Shown: piece after piece, positions 16,669 to 25,891 of the stretch
Position numbering within the stretch: position 1 is the first letter of the stretch
Layout of the letters: each line of letters starts with the position of its first letter
Source: Haloferula luteola
GTDB taxonomy: Bacteria; Verrucomicrobiota; Verrucomicrobiia; Verrucomicrobiales; Akkermansiaceae
Assembly: GCF_014201715.1 (NCBI RefSeq)
Contig: NZ_JACHFD010000025.1
Coordinates: forward strand, 1 to 56,190
Length of the DNA: 56,190 nt
Direction of reading: 5' to 3'
Notes under the pieces: model-generated
Databases searched by the model: none
What the model was told of the DNA's origin: nothing
What the model saw: only the letters and a program-made list of their open reading frames with translations
Made by a program: the position numbers and the translations under genes

Positions 16669-17955
16669 TTACCGTTCGGCGGCGATGATGTCTTCGAGAG
16701 TCTGACGTTTGCGCACGACTTGAGCGGTTGTGCCATCAACGAGAATCTCGGCGGGAAGGGGACGCGTGTTGTAGTTCGAGGCCATGACGAATCCGTAGGC
16801 ACCCGAGGACATCAGGGCGATGGTGTCACCGGGTTGGAAGTCAGGCAGTTCGCGGTTTTGGCAGAAAAAGTCGCCGCTTTCGCAAATGGGGCCAACCACA
16901 TCGACAAGTTTCCTTTCACCAGCGGGTTCCTTGAGTGGGACGATCTCGTGGTGACCTTCGTAGAGGGCGGGGCGGATGAGGTCGTTCATGCCGGCATCGA
17001 CGATCTTGAAGGTTTTCGCGGTGCCTTGCTTTTCATAGAGGCAGCGGGTGAGGAGCACGCCGGCGTTGCCGACGATCGCGCGACCGGGTTCGAGGAGAAT
17101 CTTCAGGCCGAGGTCCTTGAGCCGAGGGACGAGGGTGGCGCCGTATTGGGTGAGCGTGAGGGGGCGATCTTGTTCGGATTTCGCATCCCACCAATCGATG
17201 GATCCAGCCGCCAACGAGTCGTGGTAAACGATGCCGATGCCTCCTCCGATCGACCAGAATTCGATTCCGTGCTTGGCCTTCAAGGTCAGCACCAAGGGGG
17301 TGACTTTTTCAACGGCCTCGACGAATGGTTGAATGGAGGTGAGCTGTGAGCCGATGTGCATTTGCAAGCCACGGAGCTTCACATGCGGGAGTTCCGCGGC
17401 CGCGCGAGCGTAGAGGTCTTCGATGGCTTCGAAGTCCACGCCGAACTTGTTCTCGGACTTGCCGGTCGAGATGTATTTGTGGGTCTTGGCGTCGACGTTC
17501 GGGTTGACCCGCACGGCGGCGGGAGCGACGAGATCGAGCTCGGCAGCGACGGTGTTGAGGTAGCGCAGTTCCTCTTCGCTCTCGACATTGAAGGAATAGA
17601 TTCCCTGCTTCAGGGCATATTCGATTTCGTCACGGGTCTTCCCGACGCCTGCGAAAGTGCACTTGGCAGGATTTCCACCGGCTTCGATCACGCGGAAAAG
17701 TTCGCCGCCGGAAACGATATCAAAGCCGGCATCAAGACCGGCGAGCAGGCGGAGCACGGAGAGGTTGGAGTTGGCTTTGACGGCATAGGCGACCTCGTGA
17801 TCGACGCCTGTCATGGCCTGGTCGAGACGGGTGAAGTGGTCGCGGATGGTCCCTGCCGAGTAAACGTAGAGGGGGGTGCCATGCTCTTCCGCAAGGGACT
17901 GGAGATCGATGCCTTCGCAATGAAGGGAGCCGTTCTGGTAGGCGAAGCCGTGCAT
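16669..17955 (-). CDS. lysA: Diaminopimelate decarboxylase
   Basis: A 428-residue fold-III PLP enzyme that decarboxylates meso-diaminopimelate to lysine, the last step of lysine synthesis (cytoplasm). YAVKANSNLSVLRLL carries the PLP lysine K60. HIGSQ, the glycine-rich SIGGGIGIVY that binds the PLP phosphate, EPGRAIVGNAG, and GPICESGDFF with the active-site cysteine from the other subunit are all present; YGFVMASNYNTRP near the C terminus is also diagnostic. The length is normal. The gene lies 67 bases after the symporter gene and 46 bases before the giant PVC protein on the same strand, so some co-transcription is possible, though their functions are unrelated. Confidence 0.96.
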   Translation of the reverse strand: MHGFAYQNGSLHCEGIDLQSLAEEHGTPLYVYSAGTIRDHFTRLDQAMTGVDHEVAYAVKANSNLSVLRLLAGLDAGFDIVSGGELFRVIEAGGNPAKCTFAGVGKTRDEIEYALKQGIYSFNVESEEELRYLNTVAAELDLVAPAAVRVNPNVDAKTHKYISTGKSENKFGVDFEAIEDLYARAAAELPHVKLRGLQMHIGSQLTSIQPFVEAVEKVTPLVLTLKAKHGIEFWSIGGGIGIVYHDSLAAGSIDWWDAKSEQDRPLTLTQYGATLVPRLKDLGLKILLEPGRAIVGNAGVLLTRCLYEKQGTAKTFKIVDAGMNDLIRPALYEGHHEIVPLKEPAGERKLVDVVGPICESGDFFCQNRELPDFQPGDTIALMSSGAYGFVMASNYNTRPLPAEILVDGTTAQVVRKRQTLEDIIAAER

Positions 17956-18022
17956 GGCCGGGATTTACCGGCCCGATCGGCACGGAGCAAGCAAAGGCTG
18001 GAGGAGGGAGAAGGGACTTCCG

Positions 18023-19339
18023 TCACTTGGAGTAGACGGGATCCCCCTCGCTTTTCGCGATGACGACGGCAGCGCACGAGTCGCCGAAGACATTCACAGC
18101 GGTGCGGGACATGTCGAGGAGTCGGTCGACGGCAAGAAGGGCCACCACGGCAGTTTCTGCCTCGGGGACTTGGCTGTTTTTGAGGATGAGGAGGATGGCG
18201 ACGAGGCTGGCTGAAGGGACTCCGGCGACGCCAATGCTGGTGAGGAGGGCGGCGATGACGACAAAGAATTGTTGGGTGAAGCCCATGTCGACGCCCATGA
18301 CTTGAGCGACGAAGACGACGGCGACGCATTCGTAGAGCGCGGTGCCGTCCATATTGACGGTGGCTCCGAGGGGAAGGGTGAAGGAAGAAACGCGTTTGGA
18401 AACACCGGCATTTTCCTGCACGCAGCGCATGGTAACGGGGAGGGTGCCGGAGGAGGAGGCGGTGGAAAAGGCGAGCAGCAGGGCTTCGCGAAGGGCGCGG
18501 AAGTGATCGGCGGGGCGGATGCCGCCGAGAAAGCGCAGGATGAGTGGGAGGGTGAGCCCGAAGTGGATCCCGAGAGCGACCAGAACGGTGATGAAATAGG
18601 CTTTGAGTTCCCAGAAGACTTCGGGGCCATTGGCGTGGATCACGGGAAACATCAGGGCATAGACCCCGATCGGGGAAACGGCCATGATCCAGCGGGTGAG
18701 AGTGATCATGACGTCATTTCCTGCCTGGAAAAAATCACGCAGGGTGCGGATTTCCTCGCTGGGGAGTCGGGTCATGGCGATGGCGAAGAGGATGCTGAAG
18801 ACGATGACGCCGAGCATCTGGCCATTGTCGGTGGCCGCTTGGAAGACGTTGGGCGGAATCATCATCCGAAAGGTATCCAGGAAGTCTCCGGCTTGACGGC
18901 CGGCGGCTTCGGCGACTTTCGCATGTTCGGCTTCGGAGGCGGAGGCGGCGTGGCTTGCGAAGGCGCTGCGAATGGCTTCGTTGGGCACTCCGTCTTTCAC
19001 ACCAGGTTCGATGAGATTGACGACGGTAAGACCGGTGAAGACGGCGAGCAGGGTGGTGAGGGCGTAGAATCCGAGGGTTTTTCCGCCGAGACGTCCGAAT
19101 CCTTGAACTCCCTGGAGGCTGGCGATGCCACTGATGACCGAGGTGACGATGAGGGGCACGATGATCATCTTCAGCGCCTGCATGAAGAGATCGCCCACAA
19201 AGCTGGAGATCTCGATGGCGCGGGTGCAGAAGCTTCCCTCGCCGGGGTCGGGTCCGAATAGGCCCCGAAAAATCATCCCGGTGACGGTGGCCAGGACGAG
19301 GGCGATCAGAATTTGCCAGTGGAGGGCGGGTCGCTTCAT
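18023..19339 (-). CDS. Cation:dicarboxylate/amino-acid symporter (DAACS family)
   Basis: A 438-residue integral membrane protein of the DAACS family (GltP/DctA-like), which imports glutamate, aspartate or C4-dicarboxylates with Na+ or H+. Evidence is the N-terminal helix WQILIALVLATVTGMIFRG, then MQALKMIIVPLIVTSVISGI, the serine-rich re-entrant loop FSTASSSGTLPVTMRC, the TM7 motif GATVNMDGTALYE (NMDGT, sodium site) and the second re-entrant loop IGVAGVPSASLVAILLIL, ending with DRLLDMSRTAVNVFGDSCAA. All key motifs are intact. The substrate cannot be fixed by eye. The first gene of a minus-strand series with lysA and the PVC protein. Confidence 0.92.
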   Translation of the reverse strand: MKRPALHWQILIALVLATVTGMIFRGLFGPDPGEGSFCTRAIEISSFVGDLFMQALKMIIVPLIVTSVISGIASLQGVQGFGRLGGKTLGFYALTTLLAVFTGLTVVNLIEPGVKDGVPNEAIRSAFASHAASASEAEHAKVAEAAGRQAGDFLDTFRMMIPPNVFQAATDNGQMLGVIVFSILFAIAMTRLPSEEIRTLRDFFQAGNDVMITLTRWIMAVSPIGVYALMFPVIHANGPEVFWELKAYFITVLVALGIHFGLTLPLILRFLGGIRPADHFRALREALLLAFSTASSSGTLPVTMRCVQENAGVSKRVSSFTLPLGATVNMDGTALYECVAVVFVAQVMGVDMGFTQQFFVVIAALLTSIGVAGVPSASLVAILLILKNSQVPEAETAVVALLAVDRLLDMSRTAVNVFGDSCAAVVIAKSEGDPVYSK

Positions 19340-19505
19340 GGACAGATCATCCCAGCGACAAATCGGGTGGGATCAAAGCTTCGAATCCCACGAAGCGAGG
19401 AAAGGTCATGAGAGGAGGGAGAACCGGGCGGGGGCCGCTCGCCCCTCACCCGCGTGGATCGCACGGGATGGGGCGCGAGCCGCCCGAAGCCGGAACGCAA
19501 CGATA

Positions 19506-19889
19506 TCAATGGAGGCGGTACTGCCAGAGGGTATCGGAGACCGAGTCCCTCCATTCGGGGCGTTTTGAGATGGGATCCTGCAGGGTGCGCGAGGTTTTGC
19601 GGCCGCAGGTGAGGAGGAACGATTCACTGGCGAGCTCGATGACTTCGAGGCCCATGTAGAAGGTGTCTTTGAGGCAGGGAACGTTTTCGGGACCAAAGAT
19701 CGCGCCGAGGTGGGAGCGTAGCAAGTCGGCCTCGCGTTTGCCCAAGAAGAGAAAGCAGGGCGATTCCTGATGGGACGACTTGGATCGGATCAGGCCGGCC
19801 ACAGCCGACGGGTCCCAGGCGTCGCCGAGAATCAATTCGGACGCAATCGGGTGAGCATCGGGTGCATGGTTGGCTTCCATTTCGAACAT
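19506..19889 (-). CDS. Conserved-looking small cytoplasmic protein, unknown function
   Basis: I do not recognise this family. The 127-residue product (start ATG 19889; ATG 19880 also possible) has no signal or membrane segment. It has a structured feel: ELILGDAWDPSAVAGLIRS, CFLFLGKREADLLRSHLGAIF and FYMGLEVIELASESFLLTCG, followed by GRKTSRTLQDPISKRPEWRD. The alternation of strands and helices suggests a small alpha/beta domain. The frame is open upstream to 20111 but that part overlaps the rhomboid start region antisense and is Pro/Arg/Ser-rich, so it was not used. Divergent from the rhomboid gene. Confidence 0.55.
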   Translation of the reverse strand: MFEMEANHAPDAHPIASELILGDAWDPSAVAGLIRSKSSHQESPCFLFLGKREADLLRSHLGAIFGPENVPCLKDTFYMGLEVIELASESFLLTCGRKTSRTLQDPISKRPEWRDSVSDTLWQYRLH

Positions 19890-20109
19890 ACACGTTGAGG
19901 GGTGAGGTATCGGCGAAGCATCAGCAAACGTGGTGCCAGTTGGGCGCGAGTAAGGGTTTTGACGCAGCGACTCCGATTCATGGTGGGGGCAGATGCGGCG
20001 AAATGCTTTGCATGGGGAGTTTTCGGCATTTTTCCCGAGGGGACGGGGTGATTGCTTCCCGGGTGCGGCGCCTTGCCGGTTGGGAATCCCCGTGCTACTC
20101 CCCTGCGCC

Positions 20110-21018
20110 ATGGGATTCTCTGAGCGAAACTACGCACGCTCGGTGCGGGGTGGGCAGCCACCGCTGCCACCGGTGACGAAGGCTCTGTTGATCATCAACG
20201 GCGGGATTTTCCTGTTGGACCTGATGTTGCGGCCCACCCAAGGGTACTCAGGAGTGGAGTTGCCCGGGCCTTTTGAGCAGTGGGGCGCTTTTCAAGTTTC
20301 GACGGGGTTGCTGGGGGGGCGGATTTGGGAGTTGGTGACCTTTCAGTTCCTGCACGCGGGAGTGATGCACGTGTTTCTGAATATGATGGCGGTGTATTTC
20401 TTTGGCCCATGGGTGGAGCGCTGGTGGGGTTCCCGCCGCTTTATCGCCTATTATTTGTTGTGTGGGGTGGCGGGGGCGCTGTTTTTCAGTTTGTTGCTGG
20501 GTGTAAGGCTGTTGCCGAATGCCGACATGCACACGCCTTTGATCGGAGCAAGTGCTGGAGTGTTCGGCTTGCTCTTTGCGATCTACCGAATCGCTCCTGA
20601 GACTCGGGTCAGTCTGCTTTTTCCGCCGGTCACCCTTACCATGCGAAAGCTAGCTTTGATCGTCGCGGGCTTGGCGGTGTTGACGATTTTAGGAGGGCTG
20701 CTGTTTCCGAACTCTTTGTGGTTTGCCAATAGTGGAGGAGAGGCGGGGCATTTGGGTGGGGCATTGATGGGGCTGCTGCTGATGCGATATCCAAGGCTTT
20801 TGCGAAAAGGAGGCTCGTGGACGACGGGGAGAAAAATCTTACGTCCCAAGCAGTTTCGGCGGCGTCGTCACGAAGAGAAAATCCGGCCTCGCACGACGGT
20901 CGATCTGCATTCTGAAAGTGAAGTGGATCGAATCCTCGAAAAAGTTACGCGGGAGGGCCTCGGAAGTCTGACTGCGGAAGAACGCAAGATTCTCGAACAA
21001 GCCTCCCAACGCTCATGA
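20110..21018 (+). CDS. Rhomboid-family intramembrane serine protease
   Basis: A 302-residue membrane protease. Six or more hydrophobic helices are visible. The catalytic pair is present: Ser in GASAGVFGLLFAIY and His in GEAGHLGGALMGLLL; the L1-loop region has WELVTFQFLHAGVMHVFLNM, with the HxxxN-type stabilising motif. The C-terminal cytoplasmic extension ends VDRILEKVTREGLGSLTAEE, a short helical module often found after rhomboid domains. Substrates are unknown. The start at 20110 follows the polar stretch; the longer frame from 19993 was rejected as it overlaps the divergent gene's promoter. The stop overlaps the mazG start (ATGA), so the two are probably coupled. Confidence 0.9.
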   Translation: MGFSERNYARSVRGGQPPLPPVTKALLIINGGIFLLDLMLRPTQGYSGVELPGPFEQWGAFQVSTGLLGGRIWELVTFQFLHAGVMHVFLNMMAVYFFGPWVERWWGSRRFIAYYLLCGVAGALFFSLLLGVRLLPNADMHTPLIGASAGVFGLLFAIYRIAPETRVSLLFPPVTLTMRKLALIVAGLAVLTILGGLLFPNSLWFANSGGEAGHLGGALMGLLLMRYPRLLRKGGSWTTGRKILRPKQFRRRRHEEKIRPRTTVDLHSESEVDRILEKVTREGLGSLTAEERKILEQASQRS

Positions 21019-21827
21019 TGACCGATGCAGAAATGATAGATTGCCCGGAAAAATCGCAGCAGATGGATCGCCTGCGGGCCATCATGCATCGACTTCGGGC
21101 ACCGGGTGGGTGCCCGTGGGATGCAGAACAAACGCATGAAAGCTTGGTGCCGAACCTGATCGAGGAGGCTTACGAAACGGTCGATACGATCCAGCGAGGG
21201 GATCGCGAGCATTTGAAGGAGGAGTTGGGAGATCTTTTGTTGCAGGTGGTATTCCACAGCGAACTGGCTGAGGAGGCAGGAGGCTTTGATTTCGACGAGG
21301 TGGCACGTGGAATATCCGAGAAGCTCGTGAGGAGGCATCCGCATGTTTTTGGATCGCGGGAGGTGGCGACGACGGAGGGGGTTCTGCTGCAATGGGACGC
21401 TATCAAGCGTGCCGAAAAGGGGGACACCGAAAAGCCTTTCCTCCACGGTGTGGGGAAAGGGCTGCCTGCCTTGTTGCGGGCGGCGAAGCTGCAGAAGAAA
21501 GCTGCGAAGGTGGGCTTCGATTGGCCGGACGAAGCGGGAGTGGTGGACAAGATTCGCGAGGAGTTGCTGGAGCTAGAGGCTGCGGCGACTCCGGCAGAGG
21601 CCGAGGAAGAATTGGGCGATTTGATGTTTTCGGTGGTGAATTTGCTGCGATTCCGGGGACTGGACCCCGAGGTGGTGATGGCGGCTGCCAATGAAAAGTT
21701 CGAGCGGCGCTTTGGGCAGATGGAGCAGGCTTTGAAAACTCAAGGTCGCTCGCTCGATGCCGCAGCAGTGGAGGAAATGGAGGCTGCCTGGCAAGTCGCC
21801 AAAGGTGGAGAGCCCACGGCCGGATAG
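21015..21827 (+). CDS. mazG: MazG-type nucleoside triphosphate pyrophosphohydrolase
   Basis: A 270-residue protein with two MazG-like repeats. The first has LRAPGGCPWDAEQTHESLVP, NLIEEAYETVDTIQ and LKEELGDLLLQVVFHSEL, giving the EExxE and ExxD metal-binding motifs of all-alpha NTP pyrophosphatases. The second, at about residues 165-235, has DKIREELLELEAA and AEEELGDLMFSVVNLLRF. The enzyme hydrolyses NTPs to NMP and pyrophosphate, cleaning aberrant nucleotides or lowering (p)ppGpp. It starts at ATG 21015 inside the rhomboid stop, implying translational coupling. Full length for the family. Confidence 0.94.
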   Translation: MMTDAEMIDCPEKSQQMDRLRAIMHRLRAPGGCPWDAEQTHESLVPNLIEEAYETVDTIQRGDREHLKEELGDLLLQVVFHSELAEEAGGFDFDEVARGISEKLVRRHPHVFGSREVATTEGVLLQWDAIKRAEKGDTEKPFLHGVGKGLPALLRAAKLQKKAAKVGFDWPDEAGVVDKIREELLELEAAATPAEAEEELGDLMFSVVNLLRFRGLDPEVVMAAANEKFERRFGQMEQALKTQGRSLDAAAVEEMEAAWQVAKGGEPTAG

Positions 21828-21975
21828 GCGCGGATCGAAGTGCGAGACCGGCGAAGGCGGCGCAAAATATGCGCAGCTTGGGGTGGGCGGTGACTAGCGA
21901 GTTGAGCGTGTGGGAAGGAAGCTCCGCGCATCCGGCATGCGTCCGGAACGAAGCAACCGAAACCACGCTACCCCT

Positions 21976-22938
21976 ATGAGAAAATCCATCGCTACTACGG
22001 TTACCGGAATTCTCGGCGCCTGCGCAGCCACCGCCTTGGCAGGAACTGTCGCGATTGAGCCCGCTGTGCTGGAAACGACCACCGCTACCGGTGGATTCGA
22101 AAACGCCCGTCGTCCGATCACCAACCCGACGATGTTCGATTTGGCGCTGCCGACGACCAATATCCACCCGATCTACATGTATCAAAATCTGCCGAGGCGG
22201 GTGAATACGACCATTGGGCCGGTGCCGATGGATGGGACGGTGGAAGTGTATGCGCTGCAATTTGAGATCGCCTTCAACGAGCGCCTGTCGTTGGTCGCGA
22301 CTAAGGATGGGTATGTCGATTTGGATGCAGGTTCGGCCTTGTGGACCTCACAGACGGGCTTTGCTAATATTGCTGCCGGCCTGAAGTACGCCTTCATCTA
22401 CGATCCGGCCAATTCCTTCGCATTGAGCGGAACGGCGACCTACGAGTTTCCCACCGGGAACCATGATGTGTTTCAAGGGGAAGGCAATGGAGCCCTCAAT
22501 CTGATCGTCTCCGCAGTGAAATTGTGGGACGGCCTGCAACTGGCCGGTGGCGGCGGGGTGCGGCTGCCGTTTGATGGTCAGCAAGCGACGAACTCTTTCT
22601 TGAGCGCACACGCCAGCTACGAGGTCACGCCATGGTTCATTCCGTTGGTGGAAGTGAATTGGCACCACGTCTTGTCTGCCGGCAATGGTCGGATGAATTA
22701 CTTTGATCAGGCGGTTGGGTTGGTCCCGGCAGTGGCCACCTTTGAGGGCAACGATTTGCTCAATTTCGGGGCATCGAATGCCAGCCAGAATCGAGATTTG
22801 GTCACGGCGGCGGTTGGTTTCCGTTCGCAGCTCTGCGACTCGATCGATGTCGGATTTGCCTATGAGATTCCGCTTACGGACGATGCGGATGGGATCATTG
22901 AAGATCGCTTCACGGTCGACCTCGTTTGGACCTTCTGA
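21976..22938 (+). CDS. Predicted outer-membrane beta-barrel protein
   Basis: A 320-residue exported protein. The signal MRKSIATTVTGILGACAATALA is followed by alternating amphipathic strands, e.g. VEVYALQFEIAFNERLSLVA, FALSGTATYEFPTG, FIPLVEVNWHHVLSAGNG and VTAAVGFRSQLCDSIDVGFA. The C terminus RFTVDLVWTF has the pattern of an outer-membrane insertion signal, with a terminal aromatic residue. It probably forms a barrel of the transporter-like class for an unknown solute; no ligand site is visible. The ATG at 21976 was chosen because it begins the signal peptide. A strong terminator follows at 22977. It stands alone between mazG and the M42 peptidase gene. Confidence 0.7.
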   Translation: MRKSIATTVTGILGACAATALAGTVAIEPAVLETTTATGGFENARRPITNPTMFDLALPTTNIHPIYMYQNLPRRVNTTIGPVPMDGTVEVYALQFEIAFNERLSLVATKDGYVDLDAGSALWTSQTGFANIAAGLKYAFIYDPANSFALSGTATYEFPTGNHDVFQGEGNGALNLIVSAVKLWDGLQLAGGGGVRLPFDGQQATNSFLSAHASYEVTPWFIPLVEVNWHHVLSAGNGRMNYFDQAVGLVPAVATFEGNDLLNFGASNASQNRDLVTAAVGFRSQLCDSIDVGFAYEIPLTDDADGIIEDRFTVDLVWTF

Positions 22939-22976
22939 TTCGGAAACGGCAACGGGTGGAAAATCGTTCCACGCTG

Positions 22977-23012
22977 ACCTCGCCCGGAGCGCATCCTGGG
23001 CGAGGTTTTTTT
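22977..23012 (+). terminator. Rho-independent terminator
   Basis: ACCTCGCCC and GGGCGAGGT form a perfect 9-bp stem around a 12-base loop, followed by seven T residues. It lies about 40 bases after the outer-membrane protein gene, which it most likely ends. Confidence 0.9.
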
Positions 23013-23080
23013 AGGGTCGCGATGGGCGGAGAAATGACTTGGCGCTTTGCGGTGGCAAGGGAATCGCTAGATTTCGCGGC

Positions 23081-24160
23081 ATGCGAACGACGGCAGAGGC
23101 ATTGTTGAAGGAGCTCACCGAGGCGCACTCGGTCCCGGGTTACGAAGATGAGGTGAGGGATGTATTTGTCCGTGAGTTGGGTGATCACGGAGAGCTTTCG
23201 GCCGATGGCAACGGTTCGGTGATCTGCGATGCGGGAGGTGAAGGTCCGCGGGTGATGGTGGCCGGGCACATGGATGAAGTGGGATTCATGGTGCAGAACA
23301 TCACGACGACAGGTTTTCTTCAGTTCGTGGCATTGGGCGGCTGGTGGACGCACAGTTTGTTGTCCCAGCGGGTGGAGGTGAAAACCCGATCGGGTCGCAA
23401 AATCGTCGGGGTGGTGTGTTCCCTGCCTCCCCATTTCCTTAGTGAAGCGCAGCGCAATCAGGTCCTTGGCATTGAGCAGATGTTCATCGATGTGGGTGCG
23501 GAATCCCGCGGGCAGGCGATGCGGGAATTTGGGATCTCGTTGGGGGATCCGATTGCCCCGGTGAGTGCGTTCACGCCGATGGCCCGGGAGGATTGGTTCA
23601 TGGCGAAGGCTTTTGACAACCGGGTGGGGATGGCCGGGGCGATTCAGTGCGGGCAGCGCACGGCGGGAGAATCTCGCGGGAACCGCCTGTTGTTGGCGGG
23701 AACCGTCCAGGAAGAGGTGGGCCTGCGCGGTGCAAGGTCTGCCGCAGTTCTCGCCAAGCCGGATGCTGTGGTGGTGCTCGAAGGCCCTCCTGCGGACGAT
23801 ACGCCGGGATTTCCTCTGTCGGATTGTCAGGGACGTTTGGGTGGCGGTGTGCAAATCCGATATTTTGATTCCAGCGCCATTGGCAATCCACGGTTTGCCC
23901 AGTTGGCGGAACAGGTGGCGCGGGATGAAGGGATTCCCTATCAGGTCACGGTGCGGCGCAAGGGAGGCACCGACGCAGGCTCGTTCCATCTAGCCAATGA
24001 AGGGATTCCCTGTGTGGTTTTGGGAACTCCGGCACGGTATATCCATTCTCACAATGCGATCATTGATGTGAACGACTACCTGCACATGGTGGTGCTGGCG
24101 ACCGCCCTGGTTCGGCGACTGGATGCGGATGCCGTGGGCTCTTTGACTCGATACTGGTAA
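23081..24160 (+). CDS. M42-family aminopeptidase
   Basis: A 359-residue cytoplasmic metallopeptidase of family M42 (glutamyl-aminopeptidase/TET type), which trims small peptides with two metal ions. Motifs are VMVAGHMDEVGFMV (metal His and Asp), MAKAFDNRVGMAGAI (bridging Asp), AGTVQEEVGLRGARSAA (catalytic Glu-Glu) and RKGGTDAGSFHLANEGIPCV, then TPARYIHSHNAIIDV with the last metal His. All expected ligands are present. The ATG at 23081 was chosen; upstream residues to 23039 are not family-like. lgt starts 25 bases after its stop, suggesting one transcript. Specificity within M42 is not determined by eye. Confidence 0.9.
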   Translation: MRTTAEALLKELTEAHSVPGYEDEVRDVFVRELGDHGELSADGNGSVICDAGGEGPRVMVAGHMDEVGFMVQNITTTGFLQFVALGGWWTHSLLSQRVEVKTRSGRKIVGVVCSLPPHFLSEAQRNQVLGIEQMFIDVGAESRGQAMREFGISLGDPIAPVSAFTPMAREDWFMAKAFDNRVGMAGAIQCGQRTAGESRGNRLLLAGTVQEEVGLRGARSAAVLAKPDAVVVLEGPPADDTPGFPLSDCQGRLGGGVQIRYFDSSAIGNPRFAQLAEQVARDEGIPYQVTVRRKGGTDAGSFHLANEGIPCVVLGTPARYIHSHNAIIDVNDYLHMVVLATALVRRLDADAVGSLTRYW

Positions 24161-24185
24161 GCCGCTTGCCGGGGCGGGTGTTTCG

Positions 24186-25184
24186 GTGTCAGCTCCGCAC
24201 GTGTTTTTCGCGACGTACGTCCACGACCTCGACCCCGTTCTTTTTCGGATCAACGACGCGATTGCGTTGCGTTGGTATGGTCTTTCCTATCTCGCAGCCT
24301 TCCTGGTGGGAATGGTGCTGCTGGACTATTTGGCCAAGCGGAAATTGTGGGTGCTGCCGCCGGGAGCCGCCGGGGATTTCATTGCGGCAGCCGCGATCTT
24401 TGGGGTCTTCATTGGCGGCCGGTTGGGCTACATGCTTTGGTACGAACCGCGGGAGCATGGCTGGAGCTGGGTCACTGAAGATCCGCTGCGGGTATTCCGG
24501 GTGTGGGACGGGGGCATGGCCAGTCACGGGGGCATCCTCGGCTTGGTGATCTTTACTTGGTTCTACTCACGCAAAAAGAAGGTGTCATGGACCGGGCTCG
24601 GAGATGGGTTGTGCGTGGTGGCGCCGCTTGGAATCATGTTCGGAAGGTTGGCCAATTTCATCAACGGCGAGCTCTATGGACGGGTCGCGGAAGGGGTCTC
24701 CTGGGCAGTCAAGTTCCCGATGGCCTTGGTGGAGCCGGACCGGATCGAATCGACTCGGTTCGATGCTGCGATGGAAGCTGTGCTCGCGGTGCGGCCTGAA
24801 TTGGCGGAAGTCCCTTCGAGGCAATGGTTCACGACGGTTCATCAGTGGCAGATCCACGATCCCGCAGTGACGCAGGCCCTTGAGCCCTTTTTGGAGCCAC
24901 GCCATCCGTCCCAGCTCTATCAAGCGGGCATGGAAGGGCTCGCTCTGTTCTTGATCTTGTGGACGGTCCGGGTGCGATTCCCACGACTGCCTCATGGGGT
25001 TCTGACCGGATTGTTTTTTATCGGCTATGCAGTATTCCGGATCATTGGTGAGCAATTTCGGGAACCCGATTCGAGTAAGAGTTTCGTCGGGGTGTTCACC
25101 AGCGGTCAGTTCCTTTCGCTGTTCATGATCGCCATCGGCGCCTTGTTTATCTCTGTCGCGGTGACGAGAAAACGGACGGCTTGA
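24186..25184 (+). CDS. lgt: Prolipoprotein diacylglyceryl transferase
   Basis: A 332-residue inner-membrane enzyme that transfers diacylglyceryl from phosphatidylglycerol to the lipobox cysteine of prolipoproteins. Evidence: NDAIALRWYGLSYLAAFLVG, GGRLGYMLWYEP, the active-site loop WDGGMASHGGILG, and the Lgt signature FGRLANFINGELYGR; the C terminus has RHPSQLYQAGMEG and FREPD. The start is a GTG at 24186; there is no better ATG before the conserved part. It supplies the lipoproteins suggested elsewhere in the window (the NodB deacetylase and the LysM protein). Its stop codon lies inside the loop of a hairpin (25172-25198). Confidence 0.96.
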   Translation: MSAPHVFFATYVHDLDPVLFRINDAIALRWYGLSYLAAFLVGMVLLDYLAKRKLWVLPPGAAGDFIAAAAIFGVFIGGRLGYMLWYEPREHGWSWVTEDPLRVFRVWDGGMASHGGILGLVIFTWFYSRKKKVSWTGLGDGLCVVAPLGIMFGRLANFINGELYGRVAEGVSWAVKFPMALVEPDRIESTRFDAAMEAVLAVRPELAEVPSRQWFTTVHQWQIHDPAVTQALEPFLEPRHPSQLYQAGMEGLALFLILWTVRVRFPRLPHGVLTGLFFIGYAVFRIIGEQFREPDSSKSFVGVFTSGQFLSLFMIAIGALFISVAVTRKRTA

Positions 25185-25198
25185 TCAAGGCCGTCCGT
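25172..25198 (-). terminator. Hairpin at the lgt stop codon, likely terminator of the LysM gene
   Basis: ACGGACGGC and GCCGTCCGT form a perfect 9-bp stem; the loop TTGATCAAG holds the lgt TGA. Read on the minus strand it is followed by TTTTCTC, so it could terminate the convergent LysM gene whose stop is at 25255. For the plus strand no T-run follows. Confidence 0.6.
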
Positions 25199-25254
25199 GG
25201 GATCGAGGGGGTCGTAGGTCGACCCCAGGGAGAGGGGCGGAAGGCAGAGGCGGC

Positions 25255-25755
25255 TTAGCGCGGAATTTTCAGCGATTGGCCGATGCGGATGTTGCTGCCC
25301 TTGATGCCGTTGGCCTGTTGGATCTTGCCGACGGTCGTTCCGTAGCGTTTGGCGAGGCCGTAGAGGGTGTCGCCCTTGCGAACTGAGTGAGTGGCAAAGG
25401 CCGGCTTGGGCTTTGGCTTGGGTTTGACGACCGGTTTGGGCTTGGGCTTCGGAGCGGGCGTGCTCGTGGTGGAGACTGTGCGAACGGGTTCCGGCTTGGC
25501 GGTGGGGGTGGTCGTCACCGTGGTCGTTTGAGCGACGGTGGATGAATTCGATGATTCATTCGAAGCGACCTCGGTGGGCTGCACGGAGCGCCCATTCCAC
25601 TTGGATGGGTTATCGGCCCAGGCTTCCACATAGTTTCCGCGGCTATCAAATGGGCCCGTTCCAGAAGGATTGTCGCCCGACAGGCTGCTATTGCTGCAGC
25701 TGGGGAAGATCCAAGGAATGAAACTCATCAACAACCATGCCGGGGAAATCCGCAT
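25255..25755 (-). CDS. LysM-domain lipoprotein
   Basis: A 166-residue exported protein. The start region MRISPAWLLMSFIPWIFPSC looks like a lipoprotein signal with a loose lipobox (IFPSC); a second ATG ten residues on (25728) would also work. A Ser/Thr-rich linker and a lysine-proline repeat (PKPKPKPVVKPKPKPKP) act as a spacer. A single C-terminal LysM domain follows: HSVRKGDTLYGLAKRYGTTV and NIRIGQSLKIPR. LysM binds N-acetylglucosamine-containing glycans such as peptidoglycan; the (KP)n spacer probably spans the wall. No catalytic domain is present. The gene is convergent with lgt and shares its hairpin. Confidence 0.82.
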   Translation of the reverse strand: MRISPAWLLMSFIPWIFPSCSNSSLSGDNPSGTGPFDSRGNYVEAWADNPSKWNGRSVQPTEVASNESSNSSTVAQTTTVTTTPTAKPEPVRTVSTTSTPAPKPKPKPVVKPKPKPKPAFATHSVRKGDTLYGLAKRYGTTVGKIQQANGIKGSNIRIGQSLKIPR

Positions 25756-25891
25756 GAGTTGGACTATGAGGGAATTGAGGTCCTTGGCAACGCATGTTTG
25801 AAATTGGCTCCCCGGGTAGATACGCAGTTCCTTTGACCTTGCCATGAAATCGGCGAGATGCCATTCCCTCGCCTGTCCAATCGGAAACGAA

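Noticed and set aside
18269..19261. Long plus-strand frame of 330 residues
   Set aside because: Antisense to the symporter; Gly/Asp/Glu-rich composition typical of a shadow.
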